64,000 nt of DNA from Candidatus Methylospira mobilis (GCF_009498235.1 NZ_CP044205.1:1861389-1925388); one strand, 5' to 3'. Positions 7,900 through 18,570 are shown, counted from the stretch's first letter. Notes: generated by a model from the letters alone, not told the origin. Translations and numbers: made by a program.

Positions 7900-8952
7900 T
7901 CATTGGCTGTTTTGTGGGGTTTTATCGAATTTCCAGGTAAGAACGCGGCCTGCTTCCAGCGGTATCAATGTATCGTTTCCGAATGTATAGCCGGCGGGAA
8001 CCTCCCACTCCGTTTTTTGTAGCGTCACTTGACTGCTGTTGCGCGGCATGCCATAAAAATCGGGTCCATTGAAACTGGCGAACTGCTCCAGTTTATCCAG
8101 TTTGTTGACGCTCGCGAATGCCGTTGCATAGAGTTCGATTGCCGCATGCGCGGTAAAGCAGCCGGCGCAGGCGCACGCGTTTTCCTTGCCGTGCCGCGGG
8201 TGAGGCGCGCTGTCGGTGCCGAGAAAAAATTTGCGTTCGCCGCTGGCGGCGGCGTCAAGCAGCGCCAAACGGTGTTCTTCGCGTTTCAGTACCGGCAGAC
8301 AATAAAAATGCGGTTTTAAGCCGCCCTGGAACAGCGCATTCCTGTTATAGAGTAAATGATGGGCAGTGATGGTTGCGGCTATCTGCGCCGGCGCCTGCCT
8401 GATGAACTCGGCGGCATGACGCGTGGTAATGTGTTCCAGCACGATGCGTAAACCTGGAAAACGCTCGATGATCTCAAACAGGCTGTTTTCTATAAAAGCC
8501 AGCTCCCGGTCGAAGATGTCTATATGCGGATCGGTCGCTTCGCCGTGTATCATCAATGGAACATCATGCCGCTCCATGATTTCCAGCAAAGGGTAGATGT
8601 TCTGCAGGCTGCCGATACCGGCTTCCGAATTGGTCGTTGCCCCCGCCGGATAAAGCTTGAAACCGTGTATGCAGGGGTGTTCGGCGGCACGTTTGATTTC
8701 ATCCCGGTGCGTGCTTTCGGTCAAATACAAAGCCATCAGCGGTTCGAAATCCTGCGGATTTTGCAGCGCGTCTTTTATTTCGGCATGGTAGGCCAATGCC
8801 TGTCGTACAGTGGTTACGGGCGGTTTCAGGTTCGGCATCACCACAGCGCGACGGAACTGCGCCGCGCTGAAATTGACCACGTCTTTTAAGGCAGCGCCTG
8901 CGCGTAAGTGCAGGTGCCAGTCATCCGGCTGCGTCAGGGTGATTTTTTGCAT
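7900..8952 (-). CDS. pyrC: Dihydroorotase
   Basis: A 350-residue class II dihydroorotase, the enzyme that closes carbamoyl aspartate to dihydroorotate in pyrimidine synthesis. The metal-binding HxH motif is in DDWHLHLR near the N-terminus. Other family motifs include KLYPAGATTNSEAG, with the Lys that becomes the carboxylated metal bridge, MIHGEATD, LEHITT and FLGTDSAPHPRHGKE. It is the last gene of the minus-strand run and converges with the response regulator gene, 61 bases away. Length is normal for the PyrC family. Confidence 0.95.
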   Translation of the reverse strand: MQKITLTQPDDWHLHLRAGAALKDVVNFSAAQFRRAVVMPNLKPPVTTVRQALAYHAEIKDALQNPQDFEPLMALYLTESTHRDEIKRAAEHPCIHGFKLYPAGATTNSEAGIGSLQNIYPLLEIMERHDVPLMIHGEATDPHIDIFDRELAFIENSLFEIIERFPGLRIVLEHITTRHAAEFIRQAPAQIAATITAHHLLYNRNALFQGGLKPHFYCLPVLKREEHRLALLDAAASGERKFFLGTDSAPHPRHGKENACACAGCFTAHAAIELYATAFASVNKLDKLEQFASFNGPDFYGMPRNSSQVTLQKTEWEVPAGYTFGNDTLIPLEAGRVLTWKFDKTPQNSQ

Positions 8953-8994
8953 GAGGCTGCTTGCGATGGGTGTATTGCTCGATAGGGTAGGGCG

Positions 8995-9798
<804 letters not shown>

Positions 9799-10935
9799 TT
9801 ACAGCCCTAAACGGTCAAAAAACTGTTTCGCTACGTCCAGCCAGCCGTGCGTCTGGGGGCTGTGGGTGCTGCCGCCGCCGGTTAACGACTCTTCCAGTTT
9901 GCGTATCAGCTCCAGTTGTTCCTTGGTCAGATGTACCGGCGTTTCGACGCGGACACGGCACATTAAATCGCCGCGATCACCTCCGCGTACCGGTTTTACG
10001 CCCTTGCCGCGTATGCGAAACATTCTTCCGGTTTGCGTTTCAGGAGGAATTTTCAACGTACCCTTGCCTTCTAGTGTCGGTACTTCCAGTTCGCCACCCA
10101 GGCAGGCGGTCGGGAAGCCGATCGGGACTTCACAGTACAGGTTGGCGCCGTCTCGTGTGAAAATGGCATGATCTTTTACGCTGATTTGCACGTACAGATC
10201 GCCTGGTGGTCCGCCCGCTTCGCCGGCTTCTCCTTCGCCGGCAAGACGAACACGGTCTCCGATATCCACCCCCGGCGGTATCTTGACCGAAAGCGTTTTG
10301 GTTTCCTGGGTGCGCCCCTGGCCGTAACAGGCTCCGCAAGGATCCTTGATTTGCTGACCTGTGCCGCGGCAGGTTGGGCAGGTTTGCTGTACCGCAAAAA
10401 AACCTTGCTGCATGCGGACTGCGCCCTGTCCGTGACAGGTCGTGCAGGTTACCGGCGCACTGCCTTTTTTGGCCCCGGTGCCCCCGCACACGCCGCAGGC
10501 AACCAGGGTGGGAACACGTATTTTTACTTCGGTGCCGGAAACCGCATCCTCAAGGCTTAGTTCGAGGTTATAGCGGAGATCCGATCCGCGTTGCGCTCGA
10601 CTGCCGCCACCGCTTCTGCGGCCTCCGCGAGCGCCGCCGCCAAAAATATCTCCGAACACATCGCTGAATATATCGCTGAAACCTTCCGCGCCATGACCCC
10701 CCATGCTGGGGTCTACGCCGGCATGTCCGAACTGATCGTACGCGGAACGTTTTTTCGGGTCGGAAAGAATCTCATAGGCTTCCTTGACCTTTTTGAAGTT
10801 CTCTTCGGCGTCTGGATTGTCGGTGTTGCGATCCGGGTGGTATTTCATCGCCAGGCGACGAAAACTTTTTTTTATGTCACTGTCGCTCGCATTGCGAGGC
10901 ACATCCAGTAATTCGTAATAATCTTCTTTGGCCAT
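9799..10935 (-). CDS. dnaJ: Chaperone DnaJ
   Basis: A 378-residue full-length type I DnaJ: J domain with HPD (MKYHPDRN), a Gly/Phe-rich linker ([12 protein letters not shown]), four CxxCxGxG zinc motifs ([32 protein letters not shown]) and the C-terminal substrate domains. It stimulates DnaK ATP hydrolysis. No Shine-Dalgarno sequence is visible before the ATG. Instead a terminator-like hairpin with a T run ends about four bases upstream, which suggests that expression relative to dnaK is limited or needs coupling. Confidence 0.97.
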   Translation of the reverse strand: MAKEDYYELLDVPRNASDSDIKKSFRRLAMKYHPDRNTDNPDAEENFKKVKEAYEILSDPKKRSAYDQFGHAGVDPSMGGHGAEGFSDIFSDVFGDIFGGGARGGRRSGGGSRAQRGSDLRYNLELSLEDAVSGTEVKIRVPTLVACGVCGGTGAKKGSAPVTCTTCHGQGAVRMQQGFFAVQQTCPTCRGTGQQIKDPCGACYGQGRTQETKTLSVKIPPGVDIGDRVRLAGEGEAGEAGGPPGDLYVQISVKDHAIFTRDGANLYCEVPIGFPTACLGGELEVPTLEGKGTLKIPPETQTGRMFRIRGKGVKPVRGGDRGDLMCRVRVETPVHLTKEQLELIRKLEESLTGGGSTHSPQTHGWLDVAKQFFDRLGL

Positions 10936-10938
10936 AAT

Positions 10939-10970
10939 AAAAAATCAGCCACAGGCTTGCGTCTGCGGCT
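10939..10970 (-). terminator. Hairpin and T run between dnaK and dnaJ
   Basis: On the minus strand AGCCGCAG and CTGTGGCT form an eight-pair stem (one G-U) around an eight-base loop, followed by GATTTTTTATT running into the dnaJ ATG. It has the form of an intrinsic terminator placed inside the dnaK-dnaJ operon, and would act as an attenuator lowering dnaJ relative to dnaK. Confidence 0.65.
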
Positions 10971-11086
10971 TTCCGGAGTGAATGAGGGCTGTAAGGCCAT
11001 GTTATGTATGGGCTGATCCGGAGGCGATACGCTTTGTTGCGTCATCTCGCCTCCAAATCCGCTCTACACGCTTAGCTTCGCTAACC

Positions 11087-13015
11087 TTATTTTTTATCTT
11101 TTACTTCTTCGAACTCGGCATCAACCACGTCATCCGCCGGTTTTTCGGAGCCGGAAGATTCTCCGCCCTCATGTGCCGCGCCGGAAGCGCCTTCGGCTTT
11201 TTGCGTATAAAGGCGTTCGGCCAGTTTCGCCGCGGCTTCCGACAATGCTTCCGCTTTGCTGTCGATATCGGCCTTGTCTTCGCTGGAAATGGCGGTTTTC
11301 AATGCGTCAACCGCGCTGTCGATGTTCGATTTTTCCTCGGCGCTGACCTTGTCGCCCAAGTCGTGAACGGTTTTCTGCGCGGAGTGTATCAGGCCGTCTG
11401 CATGGTTTCTGGCGTTGATCAACTCGTGGAGTTTGCGGTCTTCCTCGGCATGCAGTTCGGCTTCCTGAATCATGCGCTTGACCTCTTCATCGGACAAACC
11501 GCTGGACGCCTTGATGATGATCGACTGCTGTTTGCCGGTTGCCTTGTCCTTGGCGGATACGTTCAGGATGCCGTTGGCGTCGATATCGAAGGTGACTTCG
11601 ATTTGCGGCATCCCTCTCGGGGCCAGTGGCAGGTCGGCCAGGTCGAAACGTCCCAGCGATTTGTTGTCTCTCGCCATTTCGCGTTCGCCCTGAACGACGT
11701 GAACGGTCACTGCGGATTGATTGTCTTCAGCCGTCGAGAATACCTGGCTGGTTTTGGTAGGAATCGTCGTATTCTTTTCGATCAGCTTGGTCATGACGCC
11801 CCCCAGGGTTTCTATCCCTAAAGACAGCGGGGTTACGTCGAGCAGCAACACATCCTTGACCTGACCGCCGAGCACGCCTGCCTGTATGGCCGCGCCCAGC
11901 GCAACCGCTTCGTCAGGGTTTACGTCCTTGCGCGCTTCCTTGCCGAAAATGTTCTTTACGAAGTCCTGTACTTTCGGCATACGGGTCTGACCGCCGACCA
12001 GGATGACTTCCTGAATTTCGGACGGTTTCAATCCTGCGTCCTTGAGCGCGGTCAGGCAAGGGCCCTTGGTGCGTTCGATCAGATCGTCGACCAGAGATTC
12101 CAGCTTGGAACGCGTCAGCTTGATATTCAAATGCTTGGGACCGGTCGCGTCGGCGGTAATGTAGGGCAGATTGATATCGGTCTGCTGACTGGAAGACAGC
12201 TCGATTTTCGCCTTTTCCGCCGATTCCTTCAGACGCTGCAGCGCCAGGGAATCATTGTGCAGGTCGATGCCCTGTTCTTTCTTGAATTCGTCTGCCAGAA
12301 AATCGATGATGCGCAGGTCGAAGTCTTCACCGCCGAGGAAGGTATCGCCGTTGGTGGAAAGCACTTCGAACTGGTGTTCGCCGTCGACTTCGGCGATTTC
12401 GATAATGGAAACGTCGAAGGTGCCGCCGCCCAGGTCGTATACGGCGATTTTCTGATCGCCGCGTTTTTTGTCCATGCCGTAAGCCAGCGCGGCAGCGGTT
12501 GGTTCGTTGATGATGCGCTTGACATCCAGACCTGCAATGCGGCCGGCATCCTTGGTAGCTTGACGCTGCGAGTCATTGAAATAGGCCGGCACGGTGATGA
12601 CGGCTTCGGTGACTTCTTCGCCCAGGAATGCCTCGGCGTCTTTTTTCAATTTCATCAGCACGCGTGCGGATACTTCCGGCGGCGCCATTTTTTTTCCGCT
12701 TACATCGATCCATGCGTCGCCGTTATCGGCTTCGGCAATCTTGTAAGGCACCATTTTGATGTCTTTTTGGACCACGTCGTCCTTGAAACGGCGTCCGATC
12801 AGACGTTTAACCGCGAACAAGGTGTTTTTCGGGTTGGTTACCGCCTGCCGTTTGGCCGACTGTCCGACCAATACTTCGTTGTCGCTGGTGAAGGCGATAG
12901 TGGACGGCGTTGTGCGTGCCCCTTCGCTGTTTTCGATGACGCGCGACTTGCCGCCTTCCAGGATGGCAACACACGAGTTGGTGGTTCCCAGGTCAATACC
13001 GATAATTCTAGCCAT
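11087..13015 (-). CDS. dnaK: Chaperone DnaK (Hsp70)
   Basis: A 642-residue Hsp70. The N-terminus [17 protein letters not shown] is the family start, so the ATG at 13015 is chosen over a longer open frame; it has an SD (CGGAGA). Phosphate-binding and hinge motifs are present ([28 protein letters not shown]), followed by the substrate-binding domain and the C-terminal lid ending in an acidic [14 protein letters not shown] tail. It lies between grpE and dnaJ in the standard heat-shock order, and HrcA-type control is indicated by the operator upstream of hrcA. Confidence 0.98.
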   Translation of the reverse strand: MARIIGIDLGTTNSCVAILEGGKSRVIENSEGARTTPSTIAFTSDNEVLVGQSAKRQAVTNPKNTLFAVKRLIGRRFKDDVVQKDIKMVPYKIAEADNGDAWIDVSGKKMAPPEVSARVLMKLKKDAEAFLGEEVTEAVITVPAYFNDSQRQATKDAGRIAGLDVKRIINEPTAAALAYGMDKKRGDQKIAVYDLGGGTFDVSIIEIAEVDGEHQFEVLSTNGDTFLGGEDFDLRIIDFLADEFKKEQGIDLHNDSLALQRLKESAEKAKIELSSSQQTDINLPYITADATGPKHLNIKLTRSKLESLVDDLIERTKGPCLTALKDAGLKPSEIQEVILVGGQTRMPKVQDFVKNIFGKEARKDVNPDEAVALGAAIQAGVLGGQVKDVLLLDVTPLSLGIETLGGVMTKLIEKNTTIPTKTSQVFSTAEDNQSAVTVHVVQGEREMARDNKSLGRFDLADLPLAPRGMPQIEVTFDIDANGILNVSAKDKATGKQQSIIIKASSGLSDEEVKRMIQEAELHAEEDRKLHELINARNHADGLIHSAQKTVHDLGDKVSAEEKSNIDSAVDALKTAISSEDKADIDSKAEALSEAAAKLAERLYTQKAEGASGAAHEGGESSGSEKPADDVVDAEFEEVKDKK

Positions 13016-13115
13016 TACGATCTCCGGCGTTTGTAAGTTCTTTTTGGTTTGATTTGGCTTTTTAAGCCGTTGTTTGCCTAAATGCGGGCGGTGCTTGCAG
13101 TTTTCAAGTGGCGGT

Positions 13116-13700
13116 TTATGCCTGTTGCGCAATCACCACCATGGCGGGACGCAACAAGCGGTCGTTAAGCTGATAGCCCTTCTGAAATACCTTGACGACG
13201 GTATTGGGTTCGGCTTCGGCGCTGGGTTCCACAGCCATGGCTTGATGCAGCTCGGGGTTGAATTTCTGACCATGCGGATCAATTTGCGCCACGCCGAATT
13301 TTTCCAGCGCGCCCAGCAGCTGTTTCAGGGTCAGGTCGCTGCCCTCGCGCAGTTTGGCTACTTCCGGCGAGTCGCCCGTTGCGGCCTGTATGCCGAGTTC
13401 CAGGCTGTCGACGACGGCGAGCAATTCGCGCGCAAATTTTTCCAGTGCGTATTTATGCGCGTTTTGCAGATCTTTTTCGGTGCGTCTGCGCAAATTGTCC
13501 ATTTCCGCCTGGACGCGCAACAGCTTGTCCCAGTTTTCAGCCGCCGCGTGTTGAGCGGCCGCCAGTTTTTCAGCCAGTGCTTCCGGCGACTCGTCGGCGT
13601 TGCCGCTGTTCCCGCCTGCATCGTCGTTTTGCAGCGCGTCACTTGCCGGATCGACGCTGTTCACAACATCCAGCGCCTGAGTTGTCTGCTCTTCACTCAT
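13116..13700 (-). CDS. grpE: Nucleotide exchange factor GrpE
   Basis: A 194-residue GrpE, the ADP-release factor for DnaK. It has an acidic disordered N-terminus, a long coiled coil ([16 protein letters not shown]) and the C-terminal beta wing ([40 protein letters not shown]), all typical. The start at 13700 is chosen because it has an SD-like GGGAGC upstream and gives the usual N-terminus; an in-frame extension to 13772 has no support. dnaK begins 100 bases downstream on the same strand. Confidence 0.95.
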   Translation of the reverse strand: MSEEQTTQALDVVNSVDPASDALQNDDAGGNSGNADESPEALAEKLAAAQHAAAENWDKLLRVQAEMDNLRRRTEKDLQNAHKYALEKFARELLAVVDSLELGIQAATGDSPEVAKLREGSDLTLKQLLGALEKFGVAQIDPHGQKFNPELHQAMAVEPSAEAEPNTVVKVFQKGYQLNDRLLRPAMVVIAQQA

Positions 13701-13832
13701 GGTTTTATTGCTCCCAATTAAATTAAATGTATGCGCCCGCAAACACTCAATCCTATCCTTAACCCGCCGCAAAGCGTCACTGTTGCGGGGAAAAGACCGG
13801 ATATGCTTCAGGCATGCGATATTTATCAGATT

Positions 13833-14903
13833 TTAAATGGGGGCCATATTTCGCCGATTCAAGGCGTTTCCCAATAATTTTGACGTCAGGTCCACCAGCG
13901 GTATCACGCGTTCGTAGTCCATGCGCGTCGGACCGATGACGCCGAGCAGCCCTACGGTATGTTCGTCGACTATATAAGGGGCTGTAACCAGGCTGCACTG
14001 TTGCAGTGGACGATAACCCGATTCTTCGCCGATAAAAATTTTTACGCCATGCGTTTCGAGGCAGCGGTCGAGCAGATGCACCATGTCTTCCTTCTGCTGA
14101 AACGCCGACAGCAGCGCGCGCATATGGTCCATGGACGCCAGTTCGTCGAAATCCATCAGGTTGGTTTCGCCGCTCATCACGAACGGATGGCGTTTTTTTC
14201 TCTTTTGTCCCTTGAAGGCGAGATCTGCGATTTCCGCTCCCTGCGCCAGCTCCTGCGTCATGCGCTCGCGCGCTTCCTGCGCTTCTCCCATGACCTGCTG
14301 GCGCACGTCGGCCAGCGCCTGACCCGAGTAATTCTGGTTCAGATAGTTCTGTACCGTAGTCAGCTCCGATGCGCTGAAACGGCGCGAAGGGTAGATCACC
14401 TTGTTTTGCACTTCCTGGTCATTGGTGACCAGGATGACCAGCAGCCGGTTTTCCGATAACGGGATGAATTCGATCATGCGGAATATGGTCTTATCGCGCC
14501 GCGGTATGGAGACCAGCCCCGCCATGCGCGTGATATCGGCCAGCATGCGCGAGGTCGATTCCAGCATTTCTTCCGGGTCTCCGCTATGCTCGAACAAACC
14601 ACGTTCGCATTGTGTGATGATTTCGTCCTGCAACGGGCGTACCGTCAACAGCGAGTCGATAAAAAAGCGATAGCCGCTCACCGTGGGCATGCGTCCCGCC
14701 GATGTATGAGGCGAAGCGATTAACCCCAACTCCTCCAGATCGGCCATCACGTTGCGTATGGTGGCCGGACTCAGGTTCAGGCCTGCGTCGCGCGACAGCG
14801 CGCGCGAGCCGACCGGTTGTCCATCATCTATATAGCGCTCGACAAGAATTTTCAACAGATGCTGCGCACGATCAGACATCTCGGGGTATTTGGACACAGG
14901 CAT
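13833..14903 (-). CDS. hrcA: Heat-inducible transcription repressor HrcA
   Basis: A repressor of class I heat-shock genes that binds CIRCE operators and is folded by GroEL. The winged-helix N-terminus (ILVERYIDDGQPVGSRALS, then LSPATIRNVMADLEELGLI) and the conserved middle (SPHTSAGRMPTVSGYRFFID) are clear. The C-terminal ligand-like domain ends with VGLLGVIGPTRMDYERVIPLVD. The open frame runs back to a TTG at 14951, but a promoter and CIRCE-like site overlap that stretch, so the start is placed at the ATG at 14903; an ATG at 14879 (MSDRAQ) is an equal alternative. Neither has a well-spaced SD. Confidence 0.94.
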   Translation of the reverse strand: MPVSKYPEMSDRAQHLLKILVERYIDDGQPVGSRALSRDAGLNLSPATIRNVMADLEELGLIASPHTSAGRMPTVSGYRFFIDSLLTVRPLQDEIITQCERGLFEHSGDPEEMLESTSRMLADITRMAGLVSIPRRDKTIFRMIEFIPLSENRLLVILVTNDQEVQNKVIYPSRRFSASELTTVQNYLNQNYSGQALADVRQQVMGEAQEARERMTQELAQGAEIADLAFKGQKRKKRHPFVMSGETNLMDFDELASMDHMRALLSAFQQKEDMVHLLDRCLETHGVKIFIGEESGYRPLQQCSLVTAPYIVDEHTVGLLGVIGPTRMDYERVIPLVDLTSKLLGNALNRRNMAPI

Positions 14904-14979
14904 CCTCGAATTGCACTGGCGCTCCATAATGGTGAGTGCCAAAACTACCAATGGCTGGATAATGTGTCAAGAAGCTCAT
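14872..14979 (-). CDS. Possible 35-codon leader ORF overlapping hrcA
   Basis: An open frame starting MSFLTHYPAIGSFG with a perfect AGGAGG eight bases upstream of its ATG at 14979. It ends at a TGA that overlaps the second candidate hrcA start (ATGTCTGA at 14879-14872), an arrangement that would couple hrcA translation to it. Against it: the best promoter lies inside the ORF, and no homologue can be recognised. It would need a promoter further upstream. Confidence 0.3.
   Translation of the reverse strand: MSFLTHYPAIGSFGTHHYGAPVQFEDACVQIPRDV
14916..14970 (-). promoter_or_regulatory. hrcA promoter with CIRCE-like operator
   Basis: On the minus strand TTGACA (14965-14970) is separated by 17 bases from TAGTTT (14942-14947). 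Directly after it comes TTGGCACTC-N9-GAGCGCCAG (14916-14942), close to the CIRCE consensus TTAGCACTC-N9-GAGTGCTAA: one mismatch in the first arm, three in the second, with the exact nine-base spacer. The overlap of operator and start region indicates that HrcA represses its own operon. Confidence 0.7.
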
Positions 14980-15069
14980 AAGATAAGCCTCCTGAACCGG
15001 GTGCGCATGGAAAGTTTTCCGCGCCTCTCTTTTTTGTTTTATTTGTTTTAACAATCATCGTGTGCTGCC

Positions 15070-15945
15070 ATGTCTGCTGTCTATAAACGGATCGCGTTGA
15101 TCGGAAAGCCGGATGCGGACCGTATTGCCGAAATACTGCCGCCGCTTTATCACCGCCTGTGTGAACGTGGGTGCGAGGTTGTCGTCGAGCGCGGTTGCGT
15201 GCATATCATAGCGGATGCCGCCGGTATTGATATGGAGCAAATAGGGTTGCGTTGCGATTTGGCCATTGTGGTCGGCGGCGACGGCTCGCTGTTGACCGTC
15301 GCGCGCACCCTGGCCGAATACCGGATTCCGCTGATAGGCGTTAATCTCGGGCGTCTGGGGTTTCTGGTGGATATTACGCCGGAACATGCCCTAGCCAAGA
15401 TCGACGAAATGCTGAATGGGCATTACTTTTCAGAGCAGCGCTACTTGTTGCGCGCACGCGTCATACGTGACGGCGAAACCGTATACCAGCAAACCGCGGT
15501 CAACGACGTCATCGTGCACAGCTGGAGCGCTACCAGCATGATAGAGCTCGAAACCACCATTAACGGCGCTTTTCTGAATTCGCAGCGCTCCGATGGCCTG
15601 ATCGTTTCCACGCCGACCGGTTCGACGGCCTATGCGCTGTCGGGAGGCGGCCCGATTCTTCATCCCACGCTCAAAGCCATCGTTCTGGTGCCGATTAACC
15701 CGCATACCCTGACCAATCGTCCGATCGTGGTTTCGGATGACAGCGTCATTGATATTGCATTTCGTCCAAGTAAACAATTTCGCGCTCAGATTGCCTGCGA
15801 TAATATTTCAATACCGGACATAGAGTTGCAGGATAAAATCCGCATTACACGCGATTTGTCTTTCAGTATCCTGCACCCCAACGACTACGATTTTTATGAA
15901 ATTTTGCGCGCCAAGCTCAATTGGAGCGGCGGCAACAGGAATTAG
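15070..15945 (+). CDS. nadK: NAD kinase
   Basis: A 291-residue NAD kinase, making NADP from NAD and ATP. The diagnostic VVGGDGSLL motif (GGDG), the substrate loop VNLGRLGFLVD, the TPTGSTAYALSGGGPI motif and NPHTLTNRPIVV are all present, and length is normal. It is divergent from hrcA and recN begins two bases after its stop, a common gammaproteobacterial arrangement. No strong SD is visible before the ATG at 15070. Confidence 0.97.
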   Translation: MSAVYKRIALIGKPDADRIAEILPPLYHRLCERGCEVVVERGCVHIIADAAGIDMEQIGLRCDLAIVVGGDGSLLTVARTLAEYRIPLIGVNLGRLGFLVDITPEHALAKIDEMLNGHYFSEQRYLLRARVIRDGETVYQQTAVNDVIVHSWSATSMIELETTINGAFLNSQRSDGLIVSTPTGSTAYALSGGGPILHPTLKAIVLVPINPHTLTNRPIVVSDDSVIDIAFRPSKQFRAQIACDNISIPDIELQDKIRITRDLSFSILHPNDYDFYEILRAKLNWSGGNRN

Positions 15946-15947
15946 GC

Positions 15948-17639
15948 ATGTTGAGTAATCTGCGTATCAACGATCTGGCGGTCGTGGAAAAGCTGGATCT
16001 GGATTTCGAACAGGGCTTGACCGTTCTGACCGGCGAGACCGGCGCGGGCAAGTCCATACTGCTGACCGCACTGGCGCTGGCGTCAGGTGAGCGCGCCGAC
16101 GCCGGATTCATCCGTACCGGCGCGGCGCGCTCCGAGATCGAACTCGAATGCCTGTTGCTGGATGCTCTGCCCGCCCGTATGTGGCTGGATGAAAACGATT
16201 TGCTGGATCCGGATAACCCTGAAATCTGTCTGATACGCCGTAGTGTAAGCCAGGACGGGCGCTCGAGGGCGTTTGTCAACGGCCGTTCGGTGACTCTGCA
16301 GTCCCTGCAGGCGCTTTCGACGCATTTGATAGAAATCCACGGACAGCATGCGCATCTGCGTCTGTTGCAGGCTCAGGAACAGCAGAGGCTGCTGGATGAA
16401 TATTGCGGGAATCAATCTCTGCTGAAACAGCTTGCCTCGCTGCATCAGCGCTGGCAGGCGGCGCAGCGCGAGCTGGAGCGGCTGCTGCGCGCGCTGCAGG
16501 AAAGCGGCGCGCGCGTATCCCTGCTGCGCCATCAGATAGAAGAACTGGAGCAGCATGAGATAGAAAGCCTGGATTACGATCTACTTTCGGCGGAACATGC
16601 GTTGCAGGCCAACGTTGAAAAAATTCTGATGGTGGGTCAGGAACAGCTCGACGCGCTGTATGACGACGACACGCACTCGGCCAGCGCTTTGCTGGTCAGG
16701 GGAGGGCAGGCCTTGCGCGAACTGGCGCAGCTGGCCGCCGGTTTTGAAGAAACGGTCGGCCTGATCGACGAGGCGCAGATTGCGGTCAAGGAAGTCGGCC
16801 ATACGCTGGCGCGGCTGCTGGAAAAACTGGACGCCGATCCCGCGCGTTTGAGCTGGCTCGACGAAAAACTGGGCGTGCTGCACCGGCTGGCGCGCAAATA
16901 TCAAACCCAGCCGCAGGCCTTGCGCGAACAGCTGGCCGAGTTCCGCCAGGAATTGCAGGCGCTGGCGCCGGGCGATGAAAAACAGGCGGAACTGGAAGCC
17001 TTGACCGTACGGCTGTTAAGCGAGTACCAGGCTACGGCGGCAAAATTAACCGCGCGCAGAACCGACGGCGCCAGGCGATTGTCCAAAACCATCAGCGGTT
17101 TCATCCGCGAGCTGGGCATGCCCCAGGGACAGTTTGTGATCCAGGTGCAGGCGGAAGCGGACGCGGCACCTAAAGCGTCGGGCTGCGACACGATCGAGTT
17201 TCTGGTCAGCGCCAATCCGGGCTTGCCGCCGCGCCCGCTGGCCAAGGTGGCTTCCGGCGGCGAGCTGTCGCGCATCAGTCTGGCGATACAGGTCGCCGCC
17301 ATCGACGTAAAAACCACGCCGACGCTGATTTTCGATGAAGTGGACAGCGGCATCGGCGGCGGCGTCGCCGAAATCGTCGGCCAAAAACTGCGCGCGCTGG
17401 CGGCGGGACGGCAGATATTCTGCGTGACCCATCTGCATCAGGTCGCGGTGCAGGGGCATCATCACCTGCGCGTCGAGAAAAAGACCCGTTCCGGACAAAC
17501 GCAGACGCAGGTGAAAAAGCTTACCGAAAAAGAGCGTGTCGACGAAATCGCGCGCATGCTGGGCGGGGTCAAGATCACCGCGCAGACTCTGGCGCATGCA
17601 GAGGAAATGTTGACGGTGGCGGCGGAAGGGAATGGTTGA
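15948..17639 (+). CDS. recN: DNA repair protein RecN
   Basis: A 563-residue SMC-like ATPase of double-strand break repair. The N-terminal Walker A is TGETGAGKSILL, followed by a long coiled coil (about residues 150-360) and the C-terminal ABC signature ASGGELSRISLAIQ, Walker B LIFDEVDSGIGG and the H-loop CVTHLHQVA. The start at 15948 (MLSNLRINDLAVV) is chosen over 15921, which lies inside nadK. It probably shares a transcript with nadK. Confidence 0.97.
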   Translation: MLSNLRINDLAVVEKLDLDFEQGLTVLTGETGAGKSILLTALALASGERADAGFIRTGAARSEIELECLLLDALPARMWLDENDLLDPDNPEICLIRRSVSQDGRSRAFVNGRSVTLQSLQALSTHLIEIHGQHAHLRLLQAQEQQRLLDEYCGNQSLLKQLASLHQRWQAAQRELERLLRALQESGARVSLLRHQIEELEQHEIESLDYDLLSAEHALQANVEKILMVGQEQLDALYDDDTHSASALLVRGGQALRELAQLAAGFEETVGLIDEAQIAVKEVGHTLARLLEKLDADPARLSWLDEKLGVLHRLARKYQTQPQALREQLAEFRQELQALAPGDEKQAELEALTVRLLSEYQATAAKLTARRTDGARRLSKTISGFIRELGMPQGQFVIQVQAEADAAPKASGCDTIEFLVSANPGLPPRPLAKVASGGELSRISLAIQVAAIDVKTTPTLIFDEVDSGIGGGVAEIVGQKLRALAAGRQIFCVTHLHQVAVQGHHHLRVEKKTRSGQTQTQVKKLTEKERVDEIARMLGGVKITAQTLAHAEEMLTVAAEGNG

Positions 17640-17737
17640 TTTATCCGGCTGAAAGGTGCTTATTCGGCTACCTGCTCCGAGCCTGTGAGGGGCGCGGTAT
17701 ATATCTACACATAATCTTTTCTTGTGGGGGCGCAAGC

Positions 17738-17769
17738 GGGGATTCGCGAAGCATGCTTCGCGAATCCCC
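17738..17769. repeat. Perfect 32-bp palindrome between recN and the TPMT gene
   Basis: The two 16-base halves (GGGGATTCGCGAAGCA and its exact reverse complement) meet with no spacer. No T run follows on either side, so it is not a standard terminator. It could be a REP-like or protein-binding palindrome. The rest of the 292-base gap (17640-17931) shows no other clear signal apart from the SD of the next gene. Confidence 0.8.
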
Positions 17770-17931
17770 GTAGCCGGGTTATAGTGCAAGGCAAGGGGAG
17801 GATGGGGCGTTTCTTGTCGAGACACGCGATTGCGTCGGTCTATTTTCGGCTTCGAGGGCGCAATAGGCTGCTATATGCCGCAGCATTCATAGCTTTATCT
17901 GTAAGTAATCGTGCTCGGGAGATCATTCGTC

Positions 17932-18570
17932 ATGGATGCAGGTTTCTGGCGAAAAAGGTGGGGAAACAATGAAATTGCTTTCCACGAAAGTGAAGCCAAC
18001 CCACTACTGGTCAAATACTTCAAAGCGCTTTCTTTAGCGGAAGGCGGTCGTGTATTTGTACCCTTGTGCGGTAAGACTCTTGATATTGCCTGGCTCCTTT
18101 CCAATGGCTTTCGCGTTGCTGGAGCTGAATTGGTCGAGACGGCTATTAAGCAACTATTTATGGAGCTCAGGGTGGAGCCAAAAATATCGGCAGATGGTAA
18201 ACTGAAACAGTACAGCGCAAAAAATATCGACATATTGGTTGGTGATATCTTTGCAATATCCAGCACGATGCTTGGCCCGGTCGACGCAATTTACGACAGG
18301 GCGGCTTTGGTTGCCCTTTTCGAAGAAATGCGCCATCGATACGCAGCGCACTTAATGGATATTACGGATAAAGCGCCGCAGTTGCTGCTTACCTACGAGT
18401 ATGATCAAAACTTGATGGAAGGCCCCCCTTTTTCAATCAGTAACGAGGAAGTAAATCAACACTACCGAGACAGTTATGATTTAACTCTCATAACAAGCAA
18501 AAATATCTCCGGTGGATTGAAGGGTAAATGTCCTGCAACAGAAAATGTTTGGCTGCTAAAAAGAGGTTAA
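17932..18570 (+). CDS. Thiopurine S-methyltransferase family protein
   Basis: A 212-residue SAM-dependent methyltransferase of the TPMT family. Typical motifs are FWRKRWGNNEIAFHESEANPLL at the N-terminus (residues 5-26), VPLCGKTLDIAWLLSNGF for SAM binding and IYDRAALVALFEEMRHRYAAHL. Bacterial members are linked to methylation and detoxification of tellurium and selenium oxyanions as well as thiopurines. The start at 17932 is preferred over a GTG at 17911 because GGGAG lies ten bases upstream and the family begins near FW. It stands alone at the left side of the accessory island. Confidence 0.88.
   Translation: MDAGFWRKRWGNNEIAFHESEANPLLVKYFKALSLAEGGRVFVPLCGKTLDIAWLLSNGFRVAGAELVETAIKQLFMELRVEPKISADGKLKQYSAKNIDILVGDIFAISSTMLGPVDAIYDRAALVALFEEMRHRYAAHLMDITDKAPQLLLTYEYDQNLMEGPPFSISNEEVNQHYRDSYDLTLITSKNISGGLKGKCPATENVWLLKRG

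Noticed and set aside
14904..14951. Extension of hrcA to a TTG at 14951
   Set aside because: A promoter and CIRCE-like operator overlap this stretch, and the family N-terminus begins further in.
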